From Exiguobacterium sp. AM39-5BH (GTDB taxonomy: Bacteria > Bacillota > Bacilli > Exiguobacteriales > Exiguobacteriaceae): a stretch of DNA of 64,000 nt. This document shows, one piece after another, positions 26,113 through 35,880 of this stretch; positions within the stretch are counted from its first letter, which is position 1, and every line of letters starts with the position of its first letter. Made by a program: the position numbers and the translations under genes. The notes beneath the pieces are model-generated. The model was not told the origin of the DNA. It was given only the letters and a program-made list of their open reading frames with translations, and did not search any database. The DNA lies in NCBI RefSeq assembly GCF_003467445.1, contig NZ_QSGS01000001.1, forward strand, positions 496,001 through 560,000. Reading direction: 5' to 3'.

Positions 26113-28517
26113 ATGTCGACGATTCAACACATTTTAAATTTGTCGCTCGAACAGGTCGTCGGTGACCGCTTCGGGCGTTACTCGAAATATATCATCCAGG
26201 ACCGGGCCCTCCCGGACGCGCGCGACGGCCTCAAACCCGTGCAGCGCCGTATCCTGTATGCGATGCACCATGAAGGCAACACGAACGAAAAACCGTACCG
26301 CAAATCGGCCAAGACGGTCGGGAACGTCATCGGGAACTATCACCCGCACGGTGACAGTTCCGTCTATGAGGCGATGGTACGCCTATCGCAGGACTGGAAG
26401 TTGCGTTACCCGCTCATCGACATGCACGGGAACAACGGTTCGATGGACGGCGACTCGGCCGCCGCGATGCGGTATACCGAGGCCCGTCTGTCGAAGATTG
26501 CCGGTGTGATGCTGACGTCAATCTCGAAAACACGGTCGACTACACGCCGAACTTCGACGACTCGACCGAGGAGCCGCTCGTCTTGCCGTCGCTCCTCCCG
26601 AACCTGCTCATGAACGGGACGACCGGGATCTCTGCCGGTTATGCGACCGAGATTCCACCGCACAACTTGACCGAGGTGCTCAACCTCGCCATCGCCCGTT
26701 TGAAAGGTGAAGTCGAGACGGCGACGGATGCGCTCGAATATATGCAAGGACCTGACTTCCCGTCCGGCGGGATCGTCATGGGCAAAGACGGCATTTTGAA
26801 GGCGTTCGAGACCGGCAAAGGCAAGGTAATCATCCGTGCCAAATCGGTCATCGAGCCGCTCAAGGGCGGTCGTGAACAGATCACCATCACCGAGCTCCCA
26901 TATGAGGTGAACAAGGCGAACCTCGTCAAGAAGATGGAAGAGCTCCGTCTCGACCGTAAAGTCGAAGGTGTCGCTGAAGTCCGTGACGAGACCGACCGGA
27001 CCGGCGTCCGTGTCGTCATCGAGTTGAAGAAGGAAGCCGATGCGGAAGGTGTGCTCCACTTTTTCTTGAAGCATACCGACCTGCAACTCGCCTATAACTA
27101 CAATATGGTCGCCATCGTCAACCGGACACCGAAACAGTTGGGTCTGCTGCCGATCATCGACGCTTACTTGAAGCATGTCGAAGAAGTCGTCACTCGACGC
27201 ACGACGTTCGAACTCGACCAGGCGAAGAAACGCGCCGAGATCGTCGACGCGCTCGAACAGGCCATCTCGGTCTTGGATGAGACGCTTGAACTCATCCGGT
27301 CGGCGAAAGACAAGTCCGAGGCGAAGCAGAAGCTCATGGAGCGGTTCTCGTTCTCGGACCGTCAAGCCGAAGCGGTCGTCATGCTCCAACTGTATCGTTT
27401 GACGAACACGGACATCATCGAGCTCCAGAAAGAGGCGAAGGCGCTCCAGAAAGAGATCACTCGCCTCGCCAACATCTTGAACGTCGATGCGACGAAACGG
27501 AAGCTCATCTCGAAAGAGTTGGCGGCGCTCCGTGACGAGTTCGGCGACGCGCGGCGCTCGGTCATCGAGTCCGAGGTCGAGGAGTTGAAACTGAAGACCG
27601 AAGTCATGATCGCCGTCGAGGAGACGATGGTGTTCGTCAGCCGCGACGGTTATGTCAAACGTTCGTCGATGCGCTCATACGGTGCCTCGAGCGACGACAT
27701 ACCGGACATGAAGGAGAAAGACCGTCCTGTCCTCGTCACCCAGGCGATGACGACGGACCACTTACTCGTCTGGACGAACAAAGGCAGTTACTTGCTCATC
27801 CCGGTCCATCAGATTCCGGAGTCGAAATGGAAAGACGCCGGACAGCATGTCGCCAATCTCGTACCGATCGAAGGCGAACAAGTCGTCTCGGCCGATGTCG
27901 TCTCGACGTTCGACACCGACGCGCACTGCCTGTTCGTGACGCGTGAAGGGATGGTCAAACGGACACCGCTCCGTGACTATGACGCCCAACGCAAGTCGAA
28001 GGCGCTCATGGCGCTCAAACTGAAAGGCGACGACGAGGTCGTCTTCGCCGGCATCAGTGACGGGCCAGGCCAACTGTTCCTCGTCTCTGAACGCGGCTAC
28101 GGTCTCTGGTTCAAAGAAGATGACGTGCCGGTCGTCGGTCAGCGCGCCGCCGGTGTCAAAGCGATGAACTTGAAGGATGGGGACGTGGTCGCCGATGCCT
28201 TCGCCTTCTTCACACCGCCACTGTTCGTCCTCGTGACGCAGCGCGGAGCGGTCAAGAAGATGAAGCTCGAGGACCAGTTTGACTGCACGAACCGCAACTT
28301 GCGCGGGACGATGCTCATCCGCGAAGTCAAATCGAAACCGCACCAGATTCGTCGTGTGCTCCCGGTCCATGACGATGAGACGCTCCGCATCATCGGGAAA
28401 GAGAAAGCGAAGACGGTCAAGACGAAGCAATTGACGCTTCTAGACCGCTACGCCAACGGCTCGTTCGTGTTTGATGAAGAGACGTTTGGAGAGATTGAGG
28501 ACGTGTACCTCGATTAA
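26113..28517 (+). pseudogene. parC: DNA topoisomerase IV subunit A, frameshifted (possibly a sequence error)
   Basis: Together the two frames encode a normal ParC of about 800 residues: the breakage-reunion domain with catalytic Y121 (AAMRYTEAR) and [16 protein letters not shown] carrying unaltered Ser and Glu, then the tower and C-terminal beta-pinwheel. The reading frame breaks near 26513 after KIAGVML. Downstream, [14 protein letters not shown] continues in another frame, which fits loss of 4 bases (or 1) in the arginine-aspartate codons. ParC is essential in Bacillota, so a real null allele is unlikely in a living genome; a base-calling or assembly error is the simplest reading. Confidence 0.9.
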
Positions 28518-28523
28518 CGTATG

Positions 28524-28558
28524 AACCCCTGTACAACAGACGTTGTGCAGGGGTTTTT
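28524..28558 (+). terminator. Intrinsic terminator after parC
   Basis: AACCCCTG / CAGGGGTT with inner ACAAC/GTTGT, followed by TTTTT. Confidence 0.85.
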
Positions 28559-28617
28559 GGTTTCGGTATACTAGAGGGAATAGACGAAAGTGAATCCATG
28601 AACAAGGAGATCATTCC

Positions 28618-29316
28618 ATGCACGATTTGCTGAACGACCCAAACATAAACAACTACCCAGAATTTCATACGTTCTGCGAATTAAAAGATCGGGGATTTCG
28701 AAAACAGGCACTTGCTGCTCTGACACCGTTTATAAAAACAATGAAGAATCGAAACTTTGAGCACCGACAGGAATTCGTCGCCTGGCTGTTCACAATCAGT
28801 GAACGAACACGGCAAAACGATGTCTCGGATGTATTCGTGTATCCACTCGTTACGAACATACTAGAACCAACGCTCGTTGAGTGGACGGAGCGTTCACCTA
28901 AAGACGCTCGTCCGTACCGCTGGCTTGGCCTTTATGCGTTTGAAGAATTATGGTACGAACGACTCGAGCGAGCCATCGAAATTGAGGGGCTGGCCGAACA
29001 GCGTGCCATCGAAGCACTCATGGATCATAAAGTCTCTGCCGTTGAGTTCTCATTTCACCATATTAACGAAAACGTTTATCTCGGCGAGGTCAATCAGGAT
29101 CGCGCAATCATCATAGAAGCGAGAAAGTTGAACCAATCGGTATTGAACGAAGAAAAACGAGCGGATTACGATGCCGAGTTGAGTTCCTATAGTGAGTTGC
29201 TTGGAGATTGGGTGGTTTATACCCAATCTGGTTCGGATGATGAAAGTTTTCTCGAATGGTGCGAACGGAACGAGCGGGGTTATCTATTTGTGGAGAGCTA
29301 TGATTATGAGGAGTAA
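28618..29316 (+). CDS. Hypothetical cytosolic protein
   Basis: A 232-residue acidic, tryptophan- and tyrosine-rich helical protein without signal peptide or membrane segments; I do not recognise a family. AAGGAG lies 8 bases before the ATG. It has its own terminator and no operon partner. Codon use is more A/T-rich than in the flanking parC gene, which could reflect transfer or weak expression. The paired helices in YRWLGLYAFEELWYERL hint at a repeat-type helical fold. Confidence 0.6.
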   Translation: MHDLLNDPNINNYPEFHTFCELKDRGFRKQALAALTPFIKTMKNRNFEHRQEFVAWLFTISERTRQNDVSDVFVYPLVTNILEPTLVEWTERSPKDARPYRWLGLYAFEELWYERLERAIEIEGLAEQRAIEALMDHKVSAVEFSFHHINENVYLGEVNQDRAIIIEARKLNQSVLNEEKRADYDAELSSYSELLGDWVVYTQSGSDDESFLEWCERNERGYLFVESYDYEE

Positions 29317-29319
29317 ACT

Positions 29320-29343
29320 AAAAGACGCTCAAGGCGTCTTTTA
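29320..29343. terminator. Terminator between hypothetical and DinB genes
   Basis: AAAAGACGC / GCGTCTTTT with a 5-base loop, symmetrical for both directions. Confidence 0.75.
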
Positions 29344-29354
29344 TTGATTGTATT

Positions 29355-29855
29355 TTAGACTCCAGCCTCCATCAGATAGCGCTCCAAATCAGCCTGTTGT
29401 CGCAAGTGATGCCGGGTATGCATCTCGATGAGGTCGTACCATTCCTGTGCGTTCAGCCAACCGAAACCGCCATGTCGGGCTTTGACGTCAGGATTTGCCG
29501 CGCGGACGAGCGGTTCAAGCCGACTCAGGCGCGCGGACAACTCATCGAGTCGTCGCTCGAGCGTCTCACGCTTGTCCGTATTGTTCGGGGGCTGATTCAT
29601 CTCGTCAGGTAAGCGGATTTTAATCGGAGGGAACCCGCCGGCTTGAAACAATTGTTCACCAAACTCGGTCTTCCCAAGTGATTGTTCTTCGTGTGAGGCG
29701 AGACAACGTTCAATCTCGTCCGCATATTCCTCGGCCACCACGATAACATGGTCGTACATCTGTCCGATTGACCAGATGTGTGCCGCTGCCTGATAGCGCA
29801 ACTGCCGTTCGGTATAGCCGTCCAAGTCTTGTTTAAACTGGGATAACAATGCCAT
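29355..29855 (-). CDS. DinB/YfiT-like four-helix-bundle protein
   Basis: A 166-residue DinB-superfamily protein. The metal-binding histidines expected of the fold are visible: H in SIGQMYDHVIVVAEE near residue 37 and the C-terminal pair MHTRHHLRQQ near 150. Such proteins act as thiol transferases or have unknown roles. AGGAGGAAC lies 10 bases before the ATG at 29855; a GTG at 29861 is an alternative start. It stands alone. Confidence 0.75.
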   Translation of the reverse strand: MALLSQFKQDLDGYTERQLRYQAAAHIWSIGQMYDHVIVVAEEYADEIERCLASHEEQSLGKTEFGEQLFQAGGFPPIKIRLPDEMNQPPNNTDKRETLERRLDELSARLSRLEPLVRAANPDVKARHGGFGWLNAQEWYDLIEMHTRHHLRQQADLERYLMEAGV

Positions 29856-30002
29856 CGACACACCGTTCCTCCTTTGCCACTGTTCTCGTTTCAGTATATC
29901 ACGGGGAGGATCGGTACTTTCTCACCGGAGCGGGTATTGTTAAAAGGAACAAGCCTATCGTATGGCGAATGGGATAAGAGGATAAATCATGGGGGGATCA
30001 CT

Positions 30003-30614
30003 ATGTCTCAATGGCTCGCCTGGGCCAAACGGCTCCAGGCGCTGGCACAGGCCGGCTTGACGTTTACGAAAGACGAGTTCGATCGCGAACGTTACGTCGA
30101 ACTCCAACGGATCGCGACTGAGATGTTCGAACGACAGTCAGACCTCGCCTTGGAGGAGGTCACGAAATTGACGCACATCGATGGATACCCGACACCGAAA
30201 CTCGACGTACGCGGTGTCGTCTTCCGGCACGATTCGCTCTTGCTCGTCAAAGAGCGGTCGGACGGGCTTTGGACGTTACCCGGCGGTTTTTGTGAGGTCG
30301 GGCTGACCCCGGCCCAAAATATCATCAAGGAGGTTGAGGAAGAGGCTGGGTTTGATGTCGTACCGGTACGTCTGCTCGCGTTGTTCGATATGCATCATCA
30401 CGACCATCCACCGCTGTCGCAGCATTATTATAAACTGTTCATCGAGTGTGAGCTGATTGGTGGGGAGGCGCAGGTAAGCCATGAGACGAGTGAGGTGGCT
30501 TTCTTCACGCGGGAAAACTTACCACCATTATCGACCGCACGGAACACGCAAGAGCAGCTTTATATGTGTTTTGAAGCTAGATGGCAAGAGGATTGGATCA
30601 CATTATTTGATTAA
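30003..30614 (+). CDS. Nudix hydrolase (YjhB-like, ADP-ribose pyrophosphatase family)
   Basis: A 203-residue protein with an N-terminal helical NUDIX_N2-type domain (residues 1-60) and a Nudix domain. The Nudix box GGFCEVGLTPAQNIIKEVEE keeps the metal-binding glutamates, with Lys in place of the usual Arg, as in Bacillus YjhB. It likely hydrolyses ADP-ribose or a related nucleoside diphosphate. The ATG at 30003 follows GGGGGATC; a longer in-frame ATG at 29874 lacks a site. It is 14 bases upstream of the MBL-fold gene, likely in one transcript. Confidence 0.85.
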   Translation: MSQWLAWAKRLQALAQAGLTFTKDEFDRERYVELQRIATEMFERQSDLALEEVTKLTHIDGYPTPKLDVRGVVFRHDSLLLVKERSDGLWTLPGGFCEVGLTPAQNIIKEVEEEAGFDVVPVRLLALFDMHHHDHPPLSQHYYKLFIECELIGGEAQVSHETSEVAFFTRENLPPLSTARNTQEQLYMCFEARWQEDWITLFD

Positions 30615-30628
30615 GGGGAGAGGATTCG

Positions 30629-31344
30629 ATGAAAGTCACACGGATTGATCACGTTCATCAACTGACATTCTATGCGCCTATATTACCGATTAACGTCCAA
30701 TTGATTGAACGGGAGCTCGGACTCACCTTGATCGATACCGCCCTCGAACGCAATGCGGAAGCGATTTTGGCGTATATCGAGTCATTGGAGCGACCGCTGC
30801 TCGCCATCTTGTTGACGCATGCCCATGGAGATCATGTCGGCGGTGTCGATATGATTTTAAAGCCCATCCTCATGCCGAGCTGTATGTCTCGAGGCGCGAC
30901 GCCCGTCTCCTTGAAGGGGACCGGACGACAGACCCGGACGAGCGGGCTCTCAAATTAAAGGGTTCTCTCCCGAAAATCCACTCCTTGCCGGATAAATTGC
31001 TCGACCCAGGTGAGCGCTTGTTCGGTCTGCGCGTCTATCCCGCAGCCGGTCATACACCGGGCTCCATCGCCTATTTCGATGAGAAGGAGCGGAACTTGTT
31101 TGCTGGTGACGCGTTCCAGACACGTGGGGGAGTCGCCGTGGCAGGGGACGTGCGTCCGTTGTTCCCGCTCCCGGGCGTCGCGACATGGGATAAACGGGCA
31201 GCGGTCGAACATGCGGAGAAATTGATCGACCTGGCACCGCGCCACACGTTCGTCGGGCACGGACAGCCGGTCGCTGGGACACATCGTCTCTATTTGGCGC
31301 TGAAACGGGCCAAGCACAAGCAAGCACGTCTATTTTCACGATAA
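30629..31344 (+). pseudogene. MBL-fold metallohydrolase, frameshifted
   Basis: The zinc motif LTHAHGDHVGG lies near residue 72; later ligands are in AGHTPGSIAYF, FAGDAFQ and TFVGHGQP, the latter half being in a second frame. The frame breaks near 30865 in AAGCCCATCC; adding one C restores KPHPHAELYVSRRDARLL and a full-length protein of about 238 residues. The family covers glyoxalase II-like and other hydrolases. AGGGGAGAGG precedes the ATG. It is followed 17 bases later by a GNAT gene. Confidence 0.75.
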
Positions 31345-31361
31345 GCCGGAGGTGCTGACAG

Positions 31362-31811
31362 ATGGAGTTACGCGAGATTCAGACGACAGATTATCAACTG
31401 GCCGAGCAGATGCTCGAGATTCAACGGAACGCCTATGCGGTCGAGGCCGAGCTGATCGGATTCGATGAGATTCCGGCACGATATGAGACGGTCGAAGTGA
31501 TTCAAAATCTGCCGGGTACAAGCTATGGCTTATATTACGATGAGCGGTTGATCGGATTCATCACGGTCGAAGCAGCCGAGACCACGGTCGAGGTCACGAA
31601 ATTATGCATCGAACCGACATATTTCAGGGCGAGACTCGCGACGACATTGCTCGAACACGTGCTCAGCTTGCATGAGGACAAGCTTGTCTATGTGCACACC
31701 GGCAAACATAACGGTCCGGCCAAGAAGCTGTACACGAAGCTCGGCTTCGAACCGAGTGCCGAGTTTGAACCGGAACCAGGTGTCACTTTGATTCGATTTA
31801 CGCGATCTTGA
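31362..31811 (+). CDS. GNAT-family N-acetyltransferase
   Basis: A 149-residue single GNAT domain: strand-helix start with ELIGFDEIPARYE, beta4 LIGFITVEA, the motif A segment LCIEPTYFRARLATTLLEHVL and the C-terminal GPAKKLYTKLGFEPSAEFE. The canonical Q/RxxGxG/A loop is degenerate (YFRARLA), so acetyl-CoA binding may be altered. GGAGGTG precedes the ATG. It is probably co-transcribed with the Nudix and MBL genes. The substrate is unknown. Confidence 0.75.
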   Translation: MELREIQTTDYQLAEQMLEIQRNAYAVEAELIGFDEIPARYETVEVIQNLPGTSYGLYYDERLIGFITVEAAETTVEVTKLCIEPTYFRARLATTLLEHVLSLHEDKLVYVHTGKHNGPAKKLYTKLGFEPSAEFEPEPGVTLIRFTRS

Positions 31812-31834
31812 ATCCCTTATCTCAAATTTTAGAT

Positions 31835-31880
31835 TCCGTCTCACTTCTTTAAGTATACTAAAGTATTGAGACGGATTTTC
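31835..31880. terminator. Long perfect-arm terminator after the GNAT gene
   Basis: TCCGTCTCA (31835-31843) pairs with TGAGACGGA (31867-31875); the arms continue inward through CTTTA/TAAAG. TTTTCACTTTT follows. Confidence 0.75.
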
Positions 31881-31882
31881 AC

Positions 31883-31913
<31 letters not shown>

Positions 31914-31969
31914 TAGAAAAACAGAGAAAATCGATGTCAGATGTGACACGTCTCTCCTCTCAAGTGAAA

Positions 31970-32512
31970 TCAGAATATCTTGTACCAATACAATGTCATG
32001 TCGATGTTCGGATTACCGATTTGCTTCAGCGTGTCCACACCGCCGAGTTCGAACCCTTCTTTCGCATAAAATCGACACGCGATTACGTTATCATTCTGGG
32101 CCTCAAGTGACAATCCGAGCAACGATTGCTCTTTTGCCCATATCTCCGCAACTTCCATCAGCAAATGGCCGAGTCCGCTGTTTCGATAGCTTGCTCGCAC
32201 CGCGATATTCTCGATATGCGCGAAACGGTTCCAGTCTTTCACCATACGGATCTGTCCGATGCATATCTTATCGTCGAATGCCAAGAATACTTGTTTGTCC
32301 TCACTGTTGATATATTCAGACCAGTCCAGCAAATCGTCTGGAAAGCTTGTCACACGGGCTTTCTCATATAACTGTTCCTCATACGTCCAAACCCCGTCAC
32401 AAAAGCTCGGAATGATTTTCCCGATGACTGGAAACGGATTATTGACTTCGTTCACTTCGCTGATGGAATACTCATCTAACGCTTTGATCGAGATGTTCGG
32501 GGCTTCTTCCAT
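31970..32512 (-). CDS. SatA-like GNAT acetyltransferase (streptothricin acetyltransferase family)
   Basis: A 180-residue GNAT protein whose plan follows Bacillus SatA (YyaR): NNPFPVIGKIIPSFCDGVWTY, then CIGQIRMVKDWNRFAHIENI, the acetyl-CoA loop RNSGLGHLL and LEAQNDNVIACRFYAKEGFE. SatA acetylates the beta-lysine of streptothricin, giving resistance. By family similarity this is a candidate resistance determinant; other substrates are possible. AAGGGAGAAAG precedes the ATG. Upstream and downstream sequence is AT-rich and it appears monocistronic. Confidence 0.75.
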   Translation of the reverse strand: MEEAPNISIKALDEYSISEVNEVNNPFPVIGKIIPSFCDGVWTYEEQLYEKARVTSFPDDLLDWSEYINSEDKQVFLAFDDKICIGQIRMVKDWNRFAHIENIAVRASYRNSGLGHLLMEVAEIWAKEQSLLGLSLEAQNDNVIACRFYAKEGFELGGVDTLKQIGNPNIDMTLYWYKIF

Positions 32513-32592
32513 TGCATCTTTCTCCCTTCATATGTAATGACCGCTCCATCCCGGAACTAGATGGTCTCACTAGACTAGCCGTAAAGTGGCGG

Positions 32593-32989
32593 TTATGAAA
32601 TCAAAATCGGTGGGTCTGTCGACAACACTTCAATTACATCATGTGATGTCAGAAACACGTAATGCTGAATATTATAAACCGTTTCGTAAATGTTTGTTGA
32701 TTCTTCAGCTAGCCATTTTAAATAGCTGGAATCGGTCACTTGAAAGAGTGTCCAGTCGCCAAAAAAAATCAAGGTTATAATGTTTATATAAATGTTCTAG
32801 CGTTCTAATGAGCGTTCCTTCGTCTGTATTTCGATACGACAATACAAGTCCGTCAAACAAGAATGTATGTGTGTTTTCATGCGCATCGGTAAACACGAGT
32901 CTTAATCCGTCTTTATCATCAATTAGCGCCTGCAGATATAGTTTATCCGGTATCTCTAGATTGGCGGTCCATCTTTCCCATTTCTCCAT
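32593..32989 (-). pseudogene. Small hypothetical protein, frameshifted
   Basis: The ATG at 32989 (AGGAGAGGGCACAC upstream) opens MEKWERWTANLEIPDKLYLQ. The frame ends at 32705, but the next frame carries on as FQVTDSSYLKWLAEESTNIY to a TAA at 32593. One base lost in the T/C run near 32744 explains it; the repaired product would be about 131 residues. The family is not recognised. AT-rich codon use sets it apart from the neighbouring transporter genes. Confidence 0.5.
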
Positions 32990-33322
32990 GTGTGCCCTCC
33001 TCTCCTCATTTTGATATGTTCCAAATAAGCCTTCACTATCTATCATACATTAATTAATGACGTTCACATGCGTGGGAGTCGGCTGATCAACACGATGATA
33101 TCTTCGCTTAAACCGTATTGTTCAAACCGACATCCATTCATCTGTTTCATCACAATTAATAAACTGTGTCATTCGATTGAATCCTTCATTCATCAACATG
33201 TTAGCGCTTAATGGATTTATGTTTCGAAAATAACTTTAACGCTGTTCATCCGCTCTTAGGAGTTGCCTGTAAGCGTATGTCATGCTATTTTTAGACAGAT
33301 GATAACTTAAGGAGGAACTTGA

Positions 33323-34171
33323 ATGAAACGTATGACAAAAGGTTTGGCAGCATCCCTATTATTGGCTGTCCCGCTCGCGGCGTGTGGTGATTCTAGCACC
33401 GATCAGGCCGAAACTTCGCGCTGGGATGAGATCAAAGAAGAAGGTACACTCACTGTCGGTACAGCGGGCACGCTCTACCCGGCCTCGTTCCGCGAAGAGG
33501 ATAGCGATGCGTTGACAGGGTTTGACGTCGAGCTCATGAAAGAGGTTGGGAAACGTCTTGACCTCGAGGTTCAATTTAAAGAAATGGCGTTCGACAACAT
33601 GTTGACGAGCGTTCAAAACGGGCAAGTCGACGTGGCGGCGAACGATATCTCGGTCACTGAGGACCGGAAAGAGAAGTTCGCCTTCTCGACGCCATACAAG
33701 TACACGTACGGGACGGCTATCGTTCGCAAGAGCGATCTATCAGGCATCGAGTCACTTGAGGATTTGAAAGGTAAGAAAGCCGCTGGAGAAGCGACGACCG
33801 TCTTCATGGACGTGGCACGTCAATACGGGGCCGAGGAAGTCATCTACGACAACGCATCGAACGATCAGTACCTTCGTGACGTCTCGACAGGACGGACCGA
33901 CGTCATCTTGAACGACTACTATCTCCAGACGCTCGCCCTCGCCTTCTTCCCGGAGTTCGATATCACGATTCACCCGGATATCGCCTATAACCCGCAGGAA
34001 GTCGCATTCTTGATGGACAAGGAGAATGCAGAGCTCCAAGAGAACATCGACCGCGTCCTTGCGGAGATGCTTGAAGACGGCACGGTGAAAGAGTTATCGG
34101 AAACGTTCTATAACGGTGCCGATGTCTCGGTCGAACCGGACGTCGACGCGACCATCGTCGAATTGGACTAA
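33323..34171 (+). CDS. Polar amino-acid ABC transporter substrate-binding lipoprotein
   Basis: A 282-residue cluster-3 (SBP_bac_3) binding protein. The lipobox VPLAACG follows a KR-rich signal start. Ligand-domain signatures are WDEIKEEGTLTVGTAG, GFDVELMKEVGKRL and VDVAANDISVTEDRKEKFAFS. It resembles cystine/amino-acid binders such as TcyA or YxeM. AAGGAGGAAC precedes the ATG. It sits 6 bases before its permease, but no ATP-binding subunit is encoded here. The 275-base region upstream shows no riboswitch I can name. Confidence 0.88.
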   Translation: MKRMTKGLAASLLLAVPLAACGDSSTDQAETSRWDEIKEEGTLTVGTAGTLYPASFREEDSDALTGFDVELMKEVGKRLDLEVQFKEMAFDNMLTSVQNGQVDVAANDISVTEDRKEKFAFSTPYKYTYGTAIVRKSDLSGIESLEDLKGKKAAGEATTVFMDVARQYGAEEVIYDNASNDQYLRDVSTGRTDVILNDYYLQTLALAFFPEFDITIHPDIAYNPQEVAFLMDKENAELQENIDRVLAEMLEDGTVKELSETFYNGADVSVEPDVDATIVELD

Positions 34172-34177
34172 GCGCTC

Positions 34178-34873
34178 ATGTTCGAAGGTGTGAAATGGGA
34201 AGCGATTTTTGACGTCGACTTGGCTGTGCGCTCATTCCCTTATTTGCTAGGCGGCTTGCCGAACACGCTTTGGATCTCATTCGTCAGCATGTTGTTCGGC
34301 TTGTTGCTCGGTCTCGTGCTCGCCCTCGGAAAACTGTCACCGTCTCGGTTGTTGCGGTTCCCGTCGACGTTCTATATCTCGTTCATGCGGGGGGTACCGA
34401 TTCTGATTATCCTGTTCATCTTATATTCAGGATTTCCGTTCATCGGCATCGAATTCGCGGCGCTGACGGCGGCAATCATCGGGTTCAGCCTGAACTCGGC
34501 GGCCTATATCGCGGAGATCGTCCGGGCTGCGATCCGTGCCGTCGACCCGGGACAGGTCGAGGCGGCCCGCTCGCTCGGGATGACGAAGTGGCAGACACTA
34601 AAAGGGGTCGTCTTGCCACAGGCGACGCGAATCGCCCTCCCCCCGCTTTCGAACGTATTTCTCGATTTGATTAAAGCGAGTTCGCTCGCCGCCATGATCA
34701 CCGTCCCGGAAATTTTCAACAAGGCGAAAATCGTCGGGGGCCGGGAATTCGATTATATGACCGTCTACTTGGTCGTCGCCTTGATTTATTGGGGCATCTG
34801 TACGTTCATGTCCTTCTTCCAAGACTGGCTGGAGCGGCATTTCGAACGCTATTTGGATACACCGAAACGATGA
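34178..34873 (+). CDS. Polar amino-acid ABC transporter permease
   Basis: A 231-residue HisM/GlnP-type permease with about five helices and the EAA loop RAVDPGQVEAARSLGMTKWQ near residue 130. It pairs with the preceding binding lipoprotein. The expected third gene, an ATPase, is missing: the next gene begins a MoxR cluster after a short gap with a small hairpin (GATGACGATCACGTCATC) and T-run. The ATPase may be encoded elsewhere or shared. The start at 34178 overlaps no gene; its upstream GGACTAAGCGC is a weak ribosome site, so translation may be coupled. Confidence 0.88.
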   Translation: MFEGVKWEAIFDVDLAVRSFPYLLGGLPNTLWISFVSMLFGLLLGLVLALGKLSPSRLLRFPSTFYISFMRGVPILIILFILYSGFPFIGIEFAALTAAIIGFSLNSAAYIAEIVRAAIRAVDPGQVEAARSLGMTKWQTLKGVVLPQATRIALPPLSNVFLDLIKASSLAAMITVPEIFNKAKIVGGREFDYMTVYLVVALIYWGICTFMSFFQDWLERHFERYLDTPKR

Positions 34874-34970
34874 CGATCACGTCATCGTTTTTTGTTTATC
34901 GTTTTGCGTAAGCGTCGAGTGTGCTATGATTTTTATAAATATTCAGAAAATAGACGGGGGGACTTACATT

Positions 34971-35879
34971 ATGGTGCAACAATGGACGACACATTTAAAC
35001 GATCAAGTGATTGGGCAGTCGAAGGCGATTAAGCTGTCGACGATCGCCCTCCTCTCCGGGGGGCATGTGCTGCTCGAGGACCGGCCTGGTACCGGCAAGA
35101 CGACGCTCGCGCGGAGCCTGGCGACGTCGGTCTCGGCCGCGTTCCAACGCGTACAGTGCACACCGGACACGCTACCGAGTGACATTTTAGGGATGGAGCT
35201 GTTCAATCCGACGACGGGCACGTTCGAACGCCGGACCGGACCAATCTTCACGTCGATTTTACTCGTCGATGAGATTAACCGGACGACACCACGGACACAG
35301 TCAGCACTGCTCGAGGCGATGCAGGAGCGTCAAGTGACGCTCGGTGAGGTGTCGCTGCGTCTTCCCGACCCGTTCTTCGTCATCGCGACGCAAAACCCGT
35401 TCGATGGGCAAGGGACGTTCCCGTTGCCGCAGGCTCAGCTCGACCGCTTCTTGTTCAAGCTGTCGCTCGCCCCGTTGTCACGGGAGTCGGAACGTCGATT
35501 GCTGCGGAACGAGCATTTGAGTGCGGCTCCGTTCACGTTGCAACAGACCGAACTTGCCGAGATGCAGCAAGCCGTCCGTGACGTCTTGTTCCACGAGGCG
35601 ATGGAGGACTATCTCCTCGATTTCGTCGAGGCGCTCCGTCACCACCGGGACATCGAGGTCGGACCGAGTCCACGGGCGACGCTCGCCTATACGATGGCGG
35701 CCCGGGCGCATGCCTATATGGACGGACGGGATTACGTGTCACCGGAAGACATCCGCGCGCTCGCCTTGCCGATTCTTGGGCACCGTATCGTCTTGACGGT
35801 CGAGGCGTCGCTTAAGACGAAACCGTCTAAACTAATCAAATCTGTGCTCGAGACCATCCCGGTCCCATCCGAGGTGTGA
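34971..35879 (+). CDS. MoxR-family AAA+ ATPase
   Basis: A 302-residue MoxR ATPase. Walker A (EDRPGTGKT, usually EGxPGxGKT) lies near residue 36, Walker B as SILLVDEINRT, sensor 1 as FFVIATQNPF, followed by the lid domain with VGPSPRATLAYTMAARAHAY. MoxR proteins act with DUF58 and VWA proteins as chaperone-like remodelling machines. The ATG at 34971 follows GGGGGGAC. It starts a four-gene cluster with near-zero spacing. Confidence 0.92.
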   Translation: MVQQWTTHLNDQVIGQSKAIKLSTIALLSGGHVLLEDRPGTGKTTLARSLATSVSAAFQRVQCTPDTLPSDILGMELFNPTTGTFERRTGPIFTSILLVDEINRTTPRTQSALLEAMQERQVTLGEVSLRLPDPFFVIATQNPFDGQGTFPLPQAQLDRFLFKLSLAPLSRESERRLLRNEHLSAAPFTLQQTELAEMQQAVRDVLFHEAMEDYLLDFVEALRHHRDIEVGPSPRATLAYTMAARAHAYMDGRDYVSPEDIRALALPILGHRIVLTVEASLKTKPSKLIKSVLETIPVPSEV

Positions 35880-35880
35880 C

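Noticed and set aside
26406-27389. 327-codon antisense frame over parC
   Set aside because: It is a shadow of the conserved ParC frame, with biased composition and no start signals.
33047-33322. T-box or S-box element before the amino-acid binding protein
   Set aside because: No T-box antiterminator core (TGGNACCGCG) and no S-box core could be found; the region only shows AT-rich sequence and a ribosome site.
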